Assembly: GCA_963784645.1 (NCBI GenBank) | Contig: CAWARY010000020.1 | Coordinates: 248,001-312,000, forward strand | DNA length: 64,000 nt | From: JBBRVW01 sp963784645 | Lineage (GTDB): Bacteria; Actinomycetota; Actinomycetes; JACCUZ01 | Reading direction: 5' to 3' | Shown: piece by piece, positions 44,493-53,006 of the stretch | Layout: every line of letters starts with the position of its first letter | Numbering within the stretch: the stretch's first letter is position 1 | The notes under the pieces: model-generated | The model's database searches: none | What the model saw: only the letters and a program-made list of their open reading frames with translations | What the model was told of the DNA's origin: nothing | Position numbers and translations under genes: made by a program

Positions 44493-45518
44493 ATGTCTGT
44501 CCCCGCACGCGCACGGCGTCCGGCCCCCGACCAGCACGGCACGACCCCGCCGCGCGACGGCTCGGGCCGTCGCCCGCGGCTCACCTCCCGCGGCCGGCGC
44601 CTCGCGCGGATCGCGAAGGCCATCGGCGTGCCGCTGCTCGTCGCGGGTCTGGTCACCGCCGGCTCCCCCGGCTGGGGGCTGTACACGATCAAGCAGGGCG
44701 ACACGCTCAGCGCCATCGCCGCGAGGTACCACACGACGGTCGCCAAGCTGGTGGAGGCGAACCGGCTCCCCGGCAACGGCAACCTCATCATCGCCGGCAC
44801 TGCGCTCAAGGTGCCGGGCGCCGGCAGCGGTGCCAGCAGCAGCGGGGGCGCGCGGACCCACGTGGTCGTGCGTGGCGACACGCTCTCGGGCATCGCCGCC
44901 CGCTACGGCGTGGCGCAGGCCACGATCTCCCGCGCCAACCGGCTCCCCAGCTCGAACGTGGTCCTGCTCGGCGCCCGCCTGGTCATCCCGCGCTCGAGCG
45001 GCAGCACCAGCAGCCGCTCCCGGAGCGGCGCCACCAGCAGCAACACCTTCGCCGGCCGGACGTACAGCAGCTCCGTGGTCGGCGCCGCCTCGCACAACCG
45101 CCGGCTGCTCTCACGCCGCAACCTGCCCTCGCAGTCGCAGATGCGCGGCATCATCGCGGCGAAGGCGCGGGCCAACGGCGTCGACCCGTCGCTGGCGCTG
45201 GCGGTCAGCTACCAGGAGTCCGGCTGGAACATGCACGTCGTCTCGGTGGCCAACGCCGTGGGCGCCATGCAGGTGATCCCGGCCACGACCGACTGGATCT
45301 CCGGGGTGGTCGGCCGCCGGCTGGACCCGCTGGACCCGCACGACAACGCCACCACCGGGGTCGTCCTGCTCAAGATCCTCGGCCAGACCGCCGGGAGCGA
45401 CCGGCAGGCCATCGCCGGCTACTACCAGGGTCTGCGCAGCGTGCGGGAGCGGGGGATGTTCCCGGACACCAAGCGGTACGTCGACAACGTCCAGTCCCTG
45501 CGAGCGCGGTTCCGTTGA
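44493..45518 (+). CDS. LysM-containing lytic transglycosylase
   Basis: A 341-residue exported cell-wall hydrolase. A basic N-terminus is followed by a hydrophobic signal/anchor (about residues 43-60). Two LysM domains follow, YTIKQGDTLSAIAARYHTTVAKL (about 64-107) and VVVRGDTLSGIAARYG (about 123-165), then a Ser-rich linker and a C-terminal SLT domain with VDPSLALAVSYQESGWN (catalytic Glu) and AVGAMQVIPATTDW. It should cleave peptidoglycan glycan strands. ATG 44493 has AGGA upstream. Confidence 0.92.
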   Translation: MSVPARARRPAPDQHGTTPPRDGSGRRPRLTSRGRRLARIAKAIGVPLLVAGLVTAGSPGWGLYTIKQGDTLSAIAARYHTTVAKLVEANRLPGNGNLIIAGTALKVPGAGSGASSSGGARTHVVVRGDTLSGIAARYGVAQATISRANRLPSSNVVLLGARLVIPRSSGSTSSRSRSGATSSNTFAGRTYSSSVVGAASHNRRLLSRRNLPSQSQMRGIIAAKARANGVDPSLALAVSYQESGWNMHVVSVANAVGAMQVIPATTDWISGVVGRRLDPLDPHDNATTGVVLLKILGQTAGSDRQAIAGYYQGLRSVRERGMFPDTKRYVDNVQSLRARFR

Positions 45519-45522
45519 CGGT

Positions 45523-45549
45523 CCGGGGCGCGTCCGAACCAGGCCCCGG
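45523..45549 (+). terminator. Weak hairpin after the LysM/SLT gene
   Basis: CCGGGGC (45523-45529) pairs with GCCCCGG (45543-45549) four bases past the stop. There is no T-tract. It lies just ahead of the kinase promoter. Confidence 0.4.
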
Positions 45550-45562
45550 CACCTCTCCCCCG

Positions 45563-45568
45563 TAGACT
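45563..45568 (+). promoter_or_regulatory. Leaderless promoter -10 of the kinase gene
   Basis: TAGACT, six bases before GTG 45575. Confidence 0.6.
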
Positions 45569-45574
45569 CCCCGC

Positions 45575-47470
45575 GTGGACACGACCGTCACCGACGCGCT
45601 CGTCGGGCAGCTGCTCGACGGGCGCTATCGCGTCGAGCGGCGCCACGCGCGGGGCGGGATGGCCACCGTCTACGAGGCTCACGACGATCGGCTCGACCGC
45701 ACGATCGCGCTCAAGGTCATGCACCCGAGCCTGGCCGAGGACGAGGAGTTCGTCTCCCGGTTCATCCGCGAGGCCCGGTCGGCGGCGCGGCTCTCGCACC
45801 CCAACGTCGTCTCGGTCTACGACCAGGGCGCCGACCAGGGGCACGTCTACCTCGCGATGGAGATGGTCCGCGGCCAGACGCTGCGTGACCTCATCCGCGC
45901 GCGCGGCCACCTGTCGCCGCGGCAGACCCTCGAGGTCCTCGAGCCGGTGCTGGCGGCCCTCGGGGCCGCGCACGCCGCTGGCCTGATCCACCGCGACGTC
46001 AAGCCGGAGAACGTCCTGCTCTCCGACGACGGCCGGGTGAAGGTCGCCGACTTCGGGCTGGCTCGCGCCGTGACCGGCGCGAGCAGCCACACGACCACCT
46101 CCGGCGTGCTCATGGGCACCGTCGCCTACCTCTCCCCCGAGCAGGTCACCAAGGGCACGGCCGACCCCCGCTCCGACGTCTACGCCGCCGGCATCCTGCT
46201 GTACGAGATGCTCACCGGCAGCAAGCCCTACGACGGCGACACCGCGATCCAGGTCGCCTACCGGCACGTGCACGACGACGTCCCGCCCCCCTCGGCCGCC
46301 GTGCCGGGCCTGGCGGCCGAGCTCGACCACCTGGTGGCGCGGGCCACCAGCCGCGACCCTGACCAGCGTCCTGCCGACGCGCGGGTCTTCCTGTCCGAGG
46401 TCGCCGCCGCGCGTCGGGCGATGTCCGACGGCGAGCTCGACGTCCTCGGCCCGGCGCTCGCGTCCGTGACCGGCCTGCCCGACCACACCCTGGTGGTCGA
46501 CCTCACCCAGCGCACGCCGGCGACCCGGGCCCGGCGCGGCGACACCGGCCCCCTGTCCCCGCCGCCGGGAGCCCGCGGCGGTCGCCGGCGCAGCCGCGGC
46601 CCGATCGCCCTGGCCGTCGTCCTGGCGCTCGCCGTGCTGCTCTCCGGCCTCGCGTGGTTCGTCGCCTACGGGCCGCTGAGCAAGACGACGACACCCAGCC
46701 TGCTCAACCTCACCCAGGCGCAGGCCGCCGCGAAGGCCGAGCAGGCCGGCCTGTCCGTCAGGCGCGCGGGCTTCGGCTTCAGCGAGGTCGTGGCCAAGGA
46801 CCTCGTGCTGCGCACCGACCCCAAGGGCGGCTCCCCCGTCGACAAGGGCGGCACCATCGGCCTGACGCTGTCCAAGGGTCCCGAGCGCTACGCCGTCCCC
46901 GACGTGGTGGGCAAGACCGAGGACGTCGCCCGCGGCGCGCTCCAGGACACCCACCTGGCCGCATCGGTCGAGCGGCGGCACAGCCTCACGGTCCCCGAGG
47001 GGTCGGTCGTCTCGGTCGACCCGGCGTCCGGCACCGAGCTCAAGCGCGACGAGGCCGTCACGCTGGTCGTCAGCCAGGGACCCAAGCCGGTCGCGGTGCC
47101 CAACGTGACGGGCGCGCCGCTCGACCAGGCCAAGGCTGCGCTCGCCGACGTCGGCCTCAAGCCCGGCATCACCCAGAAGTACGACGAGACCGTGGCCGAG
47201 GGCGTCGTCATCAGCCAGGACCCGACCGCACCCGGCACCGCCGACAAGGGCTCGACCGTGCAGATCGTGGTCTCGAAGGGCCCGCCGCTGGTCGAGGTGC
47301 CCTCCGTCACCGGCAAGAACGTCACCGAGGCGCAGGCACTCATTGCGGCGGCCGGGCTGGTGCCCTCGGTGCAGCAGCTGCCGGGTGGCCCGGGAACGGT
47401 GCTCAACCAGTCGCCCAACGGCGGCGACAAGAAGCCCAAGGGCTCCACGGTCACCCTCTACGTCTTCTGA
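45575..47470 (+). CDS. Ser/Thr protein kinase with PASTA domains (PknL-position)
   Basis: A 631-residue membrane receptor kinase. The kinase domain (about residues 14-285) has RGGMATVYEA, the lysine in IALKVM, HRDVKPENVLL, DFGLARA and an activation loop with SSHTTTSGVLMGTVAYLSPEQV. A transmembrane helix (about 345-367) leads to four extracellular PASTA repeats that sense peptidoglycan fragments. By position (near the Rv2175c homologue and aroG) it corresponds to M. tuberculosis PknL, but PknL lacks PASTA repeats, so this kinase combines the PknL location with a PknB-like sensor. Confidence 0.94.
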   Translation: MDTTVTDALVGQLLDGRYRVERRHARGGMATVYEAHDDRLDRTIALKVMHPSLAEDEEFVSRFIREARSAARLSHPNVVSVYDQGADQGHVYLAMEMVRGQTLRDLIRARGHLSPRQTLEVLEPVLAALGAAHAAGLIHRDVKPENVLLSDDGRVKVADFGLARAVTGASSHTTTSGVLMGTVAYLSPEQVTKGTADPRSDVYAAGILLYEMLTGSKPYDGDTAIQVAYRHVHDDVPPPSAAVPGLAAELDHLVARATSRDPDQRPADARVFLSEVAAARRAMSDGELDVLGPALASVTGLPDHTLVVDLTQRTPATRARRGDTGPLSPPPGARGGRRRSRGPIALAVVLALAVLLSGLAWFVAYGPLSKTTTPSLLNLTQAQAAAKAEQAGLSVRRAGFGFSEVVAKDLVLRTDPKGGSPVDKGGTIGLTLSKGPERYAVPDVVGKTEDVARGALQDTHLAASVERRHSLTVPEGSVVSVDPASGTELKRDEAVTLVVSQGPKPVAVPNVTGAPLDQAKAALADVGLKPGITQKYDETVAEGVVISQDPTAPGTADKGSTVQIVVSKGPPLVEVPSVTGKNVTEAQALIAAAGLVPSVQQLPGGPGTVLNQSPNGGDKKPKGSTVTLYVF

Positions 47471-47476
47471 CAGGCG

Positions 47477-48103
47477 TCACTCCTGGTAGGAGTACCGCTC
47501 GTCGCGCCAGGGGTCGGCGTTGGTGTGGTAGCCGCGCTCCTCCCAGAACCCGCGCCGGTCCTCGACCAGGTACTCGATCGCGCGCACCCACTTCGCCGAC
47601 TTCCAGGCGTACAGCGACGGGCAGACCAGCCGCAGCGGCCAGCCGTGCTCCGGGGTCAACGGCTCGCCACCGACCTCGGTGGCGAGCAGCGTCGACGGCG
47701 CCGCGAAGGCTGCCAGCGGGAGGTTGGCGGAGTAGCCGTACTCCGCCCAGACCATCACGTGGCGCACGTCCTCGGCAGGCGGCGCCAGCTCGAGCAGGGT
47801 CGTCGAGCGGACGCCGCCCCACTCGAGGTCGCGCACCGTCCACTTGGTGACGCAGTGCAGGTCGGACCGCACCGTGGTCCGGGGCAGAGCCGCAAGATCG
47901 TCGAGGCCGAGGTGCAGCTCGTCACCCGACGCGGTGGCGCCGAACACGCGCAGGTCCCAGGTCTCGGGGCGGTGCCGCGGCACCGGCCCGTAGTGGACCA
48001 CCGGCCAGCCGCGCGCGGGCTGCTGCGACGGGGGCAGGACGAATGGCTCCGGCCGCGCGCCGGATGGCCCGTCGCCCCGTGCTGCGTCGTCCCCGTCCCC
48101 CAT
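47477..48103 (-). CDS. Sulfite oxidase-like molybdopterin oxidoreductase (soluble)
   Basis: A 208-residue protein made of a sulfite-oxidase-type Mo domain without export signal. It contains WDLRVFG, LHCVTKWTVRDLEWGGV (Cys as Mo ligand) and PLRLVCPSLYAWKSAKWVRAIEYL. This is the sulfite oxidase-like family of actinobacteria and is distinct from the two membrane molybdoenzymes at 30-33.6 kb. ATG 48103 has AGGA eight bases upstream; ATG 48127 is possible. Only 6 bases separate its stop from that of the converging kinase gene. Confidence 0.87.
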   Translation of the reverse strand: MGDGDDAARGDGPSGARPEPFVLPPSQQPARGWPVVHYGPVPRHRPETWDLRVFGATASGDELHLGLDDLAALPRTTVRSDLHCVTKWTVRDLEWGGVRSTTLLELAPPAEDVRHVMVWAEYGYSANLPLAAFAAPSTLLATEVGGEPLTPEHGWPLRLVCPSLYAWKSAKWVRAIEYLVEDRRGFWEERGYHTNADPWRDERYSYQE

Positions 48104-48154
48104 CGAAGCATCCTGACAGACGGACATGGCGAGGGCATGCCCGCTGGTCACGGC

Positions 48155-48160
48155 TACCCT
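48155..48160 (+). promoter_or_regulatory. Leaderless promoter -10 of aroF
   Basis: TACCCT, six bases before GTG 48167. Confidence 0.55.
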
Positions 48161-48166
48161 CGCGGG

Positions 48167-49213
48167 GTGGTCGTGGTCATGAAGCCGGGTGCCTCCCAGG
48201 AGGACGTCGACGCTGTCGTCTCCCGCGTCGAGGGTGTCGGCGGTGAGGCGTTCGTCAGCCGTGGCGTGACCCGGACCATCATCGGGCTGGTCGGCGACGT
48301 CGAGACGTTCTCGGGCCTCAACATCCGCGGCATGGCCGGGGTCGCCGACGTCATGCGGGTGTCGGCCCCGTACAAGCTCGTGTCCCGCATCCACCACCCG
48401 CAGATGTCCACGGTCTACGTGCGCGGCGTCCCGATCGGGCCGGACACCTTCACGCTCATCGCCGGTCCGTGCGCCGTCGAGACGCCGCAGCAGACCCTCG
48501 AGGCGGCCGAGATGGCCAAGGCCGCCGGCGCCACCATGTTGCGCGGCGGTGCGTACAAGCCCCGCACGTCGCCGTACGCCTTCCAGGGGCTGGGCGAGGC
48601 GGGGCTGAAGATCCTCGCCGACGTGCGCGAGGCGACCGGGCTGCCGGTCGTCACGGAGGTCGTCGACGCGCACGACGTCGACCTCGTCGCGTCGTACGCC
48701 GACATGCTCCAGGTCGGCACCCGCAACATGCAGAACTTCGGGCTGCTGCAGGCGGTCGGCCAGTGCGGGAAGCCGGTGATGCTCAAGCGCGGCATGCAGG
48801 CCACCATCGAGGAATGGCTGATGGCTGCGGAGTACATCGCGCAGCGCGGCAACCTCGACATCGTGCTGTGCGAGCGCGGCATCCGGACCTTCGAGCGGTC
48901 CACGCGGAACACGCTGGACATCAGTGCGGTCCCGGTGGCGCACGACCTTGCGCACCTGCCGGTGATCGTCGACCCGTCGCACTCGGGCGGCCGTCGCGAC
49001 CTGGTGGTGCCGCTGTCGCGGGCCGCGATCGCGGTCGGTGCCGACGGCATCATCGTCGACGTCCACCCGCACCCGGAGCAGGCGCTGTGCGACGGGCCGC
49101 AGGCGCTCGTCGACGACGACCTCCGGGCGCTGGCGGCCGCAGTCCGGCAGCTGCCGCCGCTTCTCGGTCGACGCCCGGCTACCGCTGCCGCAGCAGCGAC
49201 CCCAGCACGCTAG
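48167..49213 (+). CDS. aroF: 3-deoxy-7-phosphoheptulonate synthase, type I
   Basis: A 348-residue type I (beta) DAHP synthase, the first enzyme of the shikimate pathway. An N-terminal ferredoxin-like regulatory domain (about residues 1-75) precedes the barrel. Barrel motifs are AGPCAVET, MLRGGAYKPRTSPYAFQG, VGTRNMQNFGLL, KPVMLKRG, IVLCERGIRTFE and VIVDPSHSGGRRDLV. The GTG is set by the TACCCT box. GTG 48173 and ATG 48179 are nearby alternatives. Its last 35 bases overlap the end of the threonine aldolase gene on the other strand. A type II enzyme is coded 1.1 kb away. Confidence 0.95.
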   Translation: MVVVMKPGASQEDVDAVVSRVEGVGGEAFVSRGVTRTIIGLVGDVETFSGLNIRGMAGVADVMRVSAPYKLVSRIHHPQMSTVYVRGVPIGPDTFTLIAGPCAVETPQQTLEAAEMAKAAGATMLRGGAYKPRTSPYAFQGLGEAGLKILADVREATGLPVVTEVVDAHDVDLVASYADMLQVGTRNMQNFGLLQAVGQCGKPVMLKRGMQATIEEWLMAAEYIAQRGNLDIVLCERGIRTFERSTRNTLDISAVPVAHDLAHLPVIVDPSHSGGRRDLVVPLSRAAIAVGADGIIVDVHPHPEQALCDGPQALVDDDLRALAAAVRQLPPLLGRRPATAAAAATPAR

Positions 49214-50210
49214 CCGCGCGCTCCACCGCGTCGTCGTCGGCGTCGAGGTGGGTGACCAGCCGCAGGTGCCGGCGGTCGAGCAGGCTGACGAGCACGCCCT
49301 GCTCCCGGCACGCGGCCACGAGCGCAGAGGCGTCGGCGTGCTCGACCACGACGATGTTGGTCTCGACCTCCGAGGGGTCGACGCTGCCGGGAGCCGACCC
49401 GGCCAGCACCTCAGCGACCCGGCGCGCCCGCCGGTGGTCGTCGGCGAGCCGGTCGACGTGGTGGTCGAGGGCGTGCAGCCCGGCCGCGGCGAGGATGCCG
49501 ACCTGCCGCATGCCACCGCCGAGCCGTTTGCGCCAGATCCGGGCCTGCGCCACGGTGTCCGCCGACGAGGCCAGCAGCGACCCGACCGGGGCGCCGAGCC
49601 CCTTCGACAGGCACACGGACACGGTGTCGAACAGCTCGCCGTACGTCGGCAGCGGGACACCGCCGGCGACGTGCGCGTTCCACAGCCGGGCACCGTCGAG
49701 GTGCATCGTCACCCCGGCCGCCGACGTGACCTCGCGCAGCCGGCGGAGGTCGTCGAGCGGCTGCACGGTGCCACCGCCGAAGTTGTGGGTGTTCTCGACG
49801 GAGACCGCCGCGGTGGAGACCATGTACGGGCCGGCATCGGGGCGCATCAGCTCCTCGACGGCGTCGACGTCGACCAGGCCGCGGTGCGCGGCGTAGGTGC
49901 GGGTCGTGATGCCCGCGAACGCTGCAGCGGCACCGAGCTCGGCACGCACGACGTGCGCATCGGTGTCGCACACGAGCTCCTGGCCCGGCTGCACGAGCAT
50001 CCGTAAGCCGAGCTGGTTGGCCATCGAGCCGGTGGGGGCGAACAGCGCCGCCTCGTGCCCGAGCATGGCCGCGACCCGGCTCTCCAGGGCGGCCACGGTG
50101 GGGTCCTCGCCGTAGACGTCGTCGCCCACCTCGGCGTCGGCCATGGCCGCGCGCATCGCGGGTGTCGGACGGGTGACGGTGTCGCTGCGCAGGTCGATCA
50201 GGTCGGGCAC
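49179..50210 (-). CDS. ltaE: Low-specificity L-threonine aldolase
   Basis: A 343-residue PLP enzyme cleaving threonine to glycine and acetaldehyde. It shows LIDLRSDTVTRPTPAMRAAM, GDDVYGEDPTV, HEAALFAPTGSMANQL, NTHNFGGGTV and the PLP lysine in SVCLSKGLGAPVGS. Start GTG 50210 follows a TAGGCT box by six bases. Convergent with aroF, which it overlaps by 35 bases. Confidence 0.94.
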   Translation of the reverse strand: MPDLIDLRSDTVTRPTPAMRAAMADAEVGDDVYGEDPTVAALESRVAAMLGHEAALFAPTGSMANQLGLRMLVQPGQELVCDTDAHVVRAELGAAAAFAGITTRTYAAHRGLVDVDAVEELMRPDAGPYMVSTAAVSVENTHNFGGGTVQPLDDLRRLREVTSAAGVTMHLDGARLWNAHVAGGVPLPTYGELFDTVSVCLSKGLGAPVGSLLASSADTVAQARIWRKRLGGGMRQVGILAAAGLHALDHHVDRLADDHRRARRVAEVLAGSAPGSVDPSEVETNIVVVEHADASALVAACREQGVLVSLLDRRHLRLVTHLDADDDAVERAASVLGSLLRQR

Positions 50211-50216
50211 GCGTCG

Positions 50217-50222
50217 AGCCTA
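50217..50222 (-). promoter_or_regulatory. Leaderless promoter -10 of ltaE
   Basis: On the minus strand TAGGCT, six bases before GTG 50210. Confidence 0.55.
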
Positions 50223-50239
50223 TGCGCCCCCGCTCGCTC

Positions 50240-50289
50240 AAGTTGTCAGGCTGTGGCAGCCGTATATGGCGACCACAGCCTGACAACTT
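50240..50289. repeat. Inverted repeat at the 3' end of aroG
   Basis: AAGTTGTCAGGCTGTGG (50240-50256) pairs perfectly with its complement (50273-50289) around a 16-base loop. It starts in the aroG stop codon and ends 18 bases before the ltaE -10 box. It may terminate aroG. Confidence 0.9.
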
Positions 50290-51640
50290 AGAGAACGGTG
50301 TGCCGGTCGGCCAGCATCTCGGCCACGAGGAAGGCCAGCTCCAGCGACTGCGCGTGGTTGAGCCGCGGGTCGCACGCGGTCTGGTAGCGCATCGGCAGGT
50401 CGGTCTCGCCGATGCCACCCGCGCCGCCGAGGCACTCGGTGACGTCGTCGCCGGTCAGCTCCATGTGGATGCCGCCCGGGTGGGTGCCGAGTGCGCGGTG
50501 CACCTCGAAGAAGCCGAGCACCTCGTCGATGACGTCGTCGAACCGCCGCGTCTTCAGGCCGTCGGGCGCCTCGAAGGTGTTGCCGTGCATGGGGTCGCAG
50601 ACCCAGGCGACCGTGGCACCGCTGGCGGTGACCTTCTCCACGACCGCCGGCAGCGCCTCGCGCACCCGGTCGCGACCCATCCGTGCGACGAAGGACAACC
50701 GTCCCGGCTCGTCGTCGGGGTTGAGCCGCTCGACCAGCGCGAGCGCGTCGTCGGGCGTCGTGCCGGGGCCGATCTTCACGGCGACCGGGTTGCGGATCGA
50801 CGCCGCGAACTCGATGTGCGCACCGTCCAGCGCCCGGGTCCGCTCCCCCACCCACACGAGGTGGCCGGACACGTCGTACGGCAGCCCGGTGCGCGAGTCG
50901 ATGCGGGTGAGGGCACGCTCGTAGTCGAGCAGCAGCGCCTCGTGGCTGGAGTAGAGGTCGACCGTGCGGAACGCCTCGGGGTCCACCCCGGCGGCCGCCA
51001 TGAACTGCAGCGCGCGGTCGATGTCGCGGGCCATCACCTCGTAGCGCTGGTGGGCCGTCGACGACGCGACGAAACCCTGGTTCCAGGAGTGCACCTGGCG
51101 GAGGTCGGCCAGGCCGCCCTGGGTGAAGGCGCGCACGAGGTTCAGCGTCGCGGCGGAGGTGTTGTAGACCTTGAGGAGCCGCTCGGGGTCGTGCCGGCGC
51201 GAGTCGGGGGTGAACGCGAGGCCGTTGACGGCGTCACCGCGGTACGACGGGAGGGTGACGCCGTCGCGCGTCTCGAGGTCGGCGCTGCGCGGCTTGGCGA
51301 ACTGACCGGCGATGCGCCCGACCTTCACGACCGGCACCTGCGCGCCGTAGGTGAGCACGACAGCCATCTGCAGCAGGGTCTTGATCTTGTTGCGGATCGA
51401 GTCGGCGGTCGAGTCGACGAAGGTCTCGGCGCAGTCGCCGCCCTGCAGCAGGAACGCCTCACCCCGGGCCACCGCCCCGAGCCGCTCCTTGAGGGCGTCG
51501 CACTCCCCCGCGAACACCAGCGGCGGCAGGACCCGCAGCTGCTCGACGACGGCGTCCAGCGCGGCGCGGTCGGGCCAGTCCGGCTGCTGGGCAGTCGTGC
51601 GGCCCGGCTGGGCGGGGCCCGGCACGGTCGTCTCGGTCAC
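50288..51640 (-). CDS. aroG: 3-deoxy-7-phosphoheptulonate synthase, type II
   Basis: A 450-residue type II DAHP synthase. Motifs are LLQGGDCAETF, GRIAGQFAKPRSADLE, LWSSHEALLLDYE-like DLYSSHEALLLDYE, RNPVAVKIGP, WVCDPMHGNT and GGIHMELTGDDVTECLGG. It matches M. tuberculosis AroG in type and neighbourhood. GTG 51640 is set by a TACGCT box six bases upstream; the open frame beyond is not coding. The gene ends within the inverted repeat at 50240-50289. Confidence 0.96.
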   Translation of the reverse strand: MTETTVPGPAQPGRTTAQQPDWPDRAALDAVVEQLRVLPPLVFAGECDALKERLGAVARGEAFLLQGGDCAETFVDSTADSIRNKIKTLLQMAVVLTYGAQVPVVKVGRIAGQFAKPRSADLETRDGVTLPSYRGDAVNGLAFTPDSRRHDPERLLKVYNTSAATLNLVRAFTQGGLADLRQVHSWNQGFVASSTAHQRYEVMARDIDRALQFMAAAGVDPEAFRTVDLYSSHEALLLDYERALTRIDSRTGLPYDVSGHLVWVGERTRALDGAHIEFAASIRNPVAVKIGPGTTPDDALALVERLNPDDEPGRLSFVARMGRDRVREALPAVVEKVTASGATVAWVCDPMHGNTFEAPDGLKTRRFDDVIDEVLGFFEVHRALGTHPGGIHMELTGDDVTECLGGAGGIGETDLPMRYQTACDPRLNHAQSLELAFLVAEMLADRHTVL

Positions 51641-51646
51641 GCTGCC

Positions 51647-51652
51647 AGCGTA
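51647..51652 (-). promoter_or_regulatory. Leaderless promoter -10 of aroG
   Basis: On the minus strand TACGCT, six bases before GTG 51640. Confidence 0.55.
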
Positions 51653-51847
51653 CGGTCGCCGCCCGCCGCGGGGTCGTGCTCGCACACCAGGCGGGACGCG
51701 GAGCAGCGGGGGCTGCCCCGCGTGGCGCTGCGCGGCCCCGGCACCGAAAGGGTGTGATCCGGGCCATAACCCACCGGCGCCCCGGTCGTTGCCCACGGTG
51801 ACCGGTGCTCGACACGGGCACCACGCCGGACCGGACCCAGGAGTGTC

Positions 51848-52927
51848 ATGCGCCTCGCCCGCCCCGCCGCCGTGGCTGCGGCTGCCCTGTCCCTGTCGCT
51901 GTCGGCCCTCGCGCTGACGGCGCCCCCCGCCGGAGCCGCCGCGCCGAACGACCCACTGTTCGCGCAGCAGTACGGCCCGCAGCAGGTGCACGCGCCCCAG
52001 GCGTGGGCGACCAGCACCGGCTCCGGCGCCGTGATCGCGGTCGTGGACACCGGCGTCGACCTGACCCACGAGGACCTCGCGGGCAAGCTCGTGGCGGGTG
52101 CGACCTTCATCGGGTGCAACCCGTCGTGCGGCAACGGCGACTGGAAGGGCCCGGACGGCGTCGGCCAGCCCTCCGACTCCCACGGCACCCACGTGTCCGG
52201 CATCGCGGCCGCCGCGACCGGCAACGGGGTCGGCATCGCCGGTGTCGCGCCCGACGCCAAGGTCATGCCGGTCAAGGTTCTGGAGGACGGCAGCGGCGCC
52301 TACGAGGACATCGCCAACGGCGTCCGCTACGCCGCCGACCACGGCGCCGACGTCATCAACATGAGCCTGGGCGGCCTGCAAGGCACCCAGCTGCTCACCC
52401 TGACCGGCGTCGAGACCCAGCTGCAGGACGCGATCACCTACGCGGTCGGCAAGGGCGTCGCGGTCGTCGCGGCCGCCGGCAACGACAGCATCCCGCTGTG
52501 CAACGAGCCCGGCTTCGACGCCGGCGTGCTGTGCGTGACCTCGACCGACAAGCGCGAGGCGCGCAGCGCCTTCAGCAGCGGCCCGCTCAAGCCGGACCTG
52601 AACGCGGTCGCAGCACCCGGCGGCTCGCTGCTGCCGGTCTGCGGCGAGGACATCCTGTCGTCGGTCCCGGCCGGCCAGGGCAGCTCCGGTGCGACCTGCG
52701 GCTACGGCACGAACTACGACGAGTACGCCGGCACCTCGATGGCGACGCCGCACGTCGCCGGCGTCGCGGCGCTGCTCGCCGCGCAGGGCCGCTCGGTGCA
52801 CAACATCTACGCGACGCTGACCTCGACCGCGCGCACGCCGGTCACCGGCCTGCGCGGCGTGTTCACCCCGGCGTACGGCTACGGGATCGTCGACGCCGCC
52901 GCGGCCGTCGCCGCCCCCCTGGGGTAG
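51848..52927 (+). CDS. Secreted subtilisin-like serine protease, short form
   Basis: A 359-residue S8 peptidase. The signal peptide (residues 1-31, ending AGAAA) is followed almost directly by the catalytic domain. Asp67 lies in VVDTGVDLTHEDL, His112 in DSHGTHVSG, Asn212 in AAAGND and Ser297 in AGTSMATPHVAG. No I9 propeptide is visible between the signal and the catalytic domain, which is unusual since S8 enzymes normally need one to fold. Cysteines in CNPSCGNG and CGED may form disulfides. AGGAG sits before ATG 51848. Confidence 0.93.
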   Translation: MRLARPAAVAAAALSLSLSALALTAPPAGAAAPNDPLFAQQYGPQQVHAPQAWATSTGSGAVIAVVDTGVDLTHEDLAGKLVAGATFIGCNPSCGNGDWKGPDGVGQPSDSHGTHVSGIAAAATGNGVGIAGVAPDAKVMPVKVLEDGSGAYEDIANGVRYAADHGADVINMSLGGLQGTQLLTLTGVETQLQDAITYAVGKGVAVVAAAGNDSIPLCNEPGFDAGVLCVTSTDKREARSAFSSGPLKPDLNAVAAPGGSLLPVCGEDILSSVPAGQGSSGATCGYGTNYDEYAGTSMATPHVAGVAALLAAQGRSVHNIYATLTSTARTPVTGLRGVFTPAYGYGIVDAAAAVAAPLG

Positions 52928-52968
52928 GCGCCACCAGCCGCTGACCTTCGGCAGGGGTCAGTGAAGGG

Positions 52969-53001
52969 CGAGGGCCGGACGGGACTCCCGTCCGGCCCTC
53001 G
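52969..53001 (+). terminator. Terminator after the short subtilase
   Basis: Sixteen-base arms (CGAGGGCCGGACGGGA and its complement) meet with almost no loop, 42 bases past the stop. It can also end the converging pfkA transcript. Confidence 0.85.
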
Positions 53002-53006
53002 TCTGT

